DNA of 5,697 nt. Origin: JBIOWF01 sp044868295 (GTDB lineage: Bacteria > Actinomycetota > Actinomycetes > Streptosporangiales > Streptosporangiaceae). Each line of letters starts with the position of its first letter. The first letter of the stretch is position 1. Where the stretch lies: NCBI GenBank assembly GCA_044868295.1, contig JBIOWF010000121.1, positions 1-5,697 of the forward strand, given 5' to 3'. Positions 5,496 through 5,697 of the stretch are shown here, in pieces. The translations under genes and the position numbers were made by a program. A model generated the notes under the pieces. That model searched no databases and was not told where the DNA came from. It was given only the letters and a program-made list of their open reading frames with translations.

Positions 5496-5697
5496 GAGGC
5501 CGACCCGGGCTCGGTGGCGGAGATCGCTGATGCGTGCACGCGGATGCCCGGCAGCGTCACACCCCATTGCGGCCGAACGACCACGGACAGCTCCACCCGG
5601 GTCAGCTCTGCCCCTGCGGAGACCGCGATGCTTGCCCCGGCCGGGGCCGACCGCGCGACCGCGGCACGCACCTCGGCGATCGGCTCACCGCGGGCCG
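5492..5697 (-). CDS. TadE-family pilus/secretion protein, C-terminal part (partial at right edge)
   Basis: This frame stays open from the right edge to the TGA at 5492-5494 and gives 67 residues. It contains ELTRVELSVVVRPQWGV and then LPGIRVHASAISATEPG near the end. The pattern of a V-rich strand, LPG and a terminal ASA..A.EPG is typical of the C-terminus of actinobacterial TadE-like proteins (Rv3655c-like) encoded just upstream of the Rv3654c-like gene. The N-terminal membrane anchor and any processing site are outside the window. It belongs to the same operon as the gene at 5021-5407, separated by 84 nt that contain the micro-ORF relay. Assignment rests on a short piece plus context. Confidence 0.75.
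   Translation of the reverse strand, partial: ARGEPIAEVRAAVARSAPAGASIAVSAGAELTRVELSVVVRPQWGVTLPGIRVHASAISATEPGSAS

Overview
The window comes from a high-GC actinomycete. The conserved gene neighbourhood is the one that surrounds bldG in Streptomyces coelicolor (the SCO3547-SCO3550 region). From memory, the BldG C-terminus and the helicase look more like a non-Streptomyces filamentous actinomycete, possibly Streptosporangiales. That placement is inference and is not firm.

Layout: positions 1-994 hold the N-terminal 331 residues of a membrane-bound proton-pumping pyrophosphatase (hppA), minus strand and running off the left edge. A 442-nt gene-free gap follows. It holds a strong intrinsic terminator for the upstream operon and a possible hppA promoter and leader. 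Positions 1437-2221 are a two-gene minus-strand operon: bldG (STAS anti-anti-sigma factor, phospho-acceptor Ser57), then after 5 nt an RsbW-family anti-sigma partner whose ATP-binding motifs are degenerate. bldG is divergent from a large plus-strand DECH-box helicase with a C-terminal DUF1998/MrfA-type cysteine cluster (2388-4859). The helicase carries an unusual insert of five 9-residue tandem repeats. It converges on the last two genes of a Tad-like (Flp pilus/type II secretion) operon on the minus strand: a TadE-like small membrane protein (5021-5407) and the C-terminus of a TadE-family protein (5492-5697, cut by the right edge).

How it works together: BldG and its partner form a partner-switching pair, which in S. 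coelicolor controls morphological and antibiotic development. hppA lies downstream on the same strand but is insulated by the terminator, so it is probably transcribed separately. The helicase facing a Tad-like operon is a known actinobacterial 'helicase/secretion neighbourhood' whose function is unresolved.

The least ordinary sequences are three. The junction between the two Tad-like genes has a 20-bp tandem duplication and a relay of three GTGA stop/start overlaps. The helicase has the 27-bp repeat array. The bldG leader has a large nested inverted repeat. I see no tRNA, rRNA, CRISPR array or insertion sequence. I see no clearly new multi-gene system; most of the window is a conserved chromosomal locus with local oddities.
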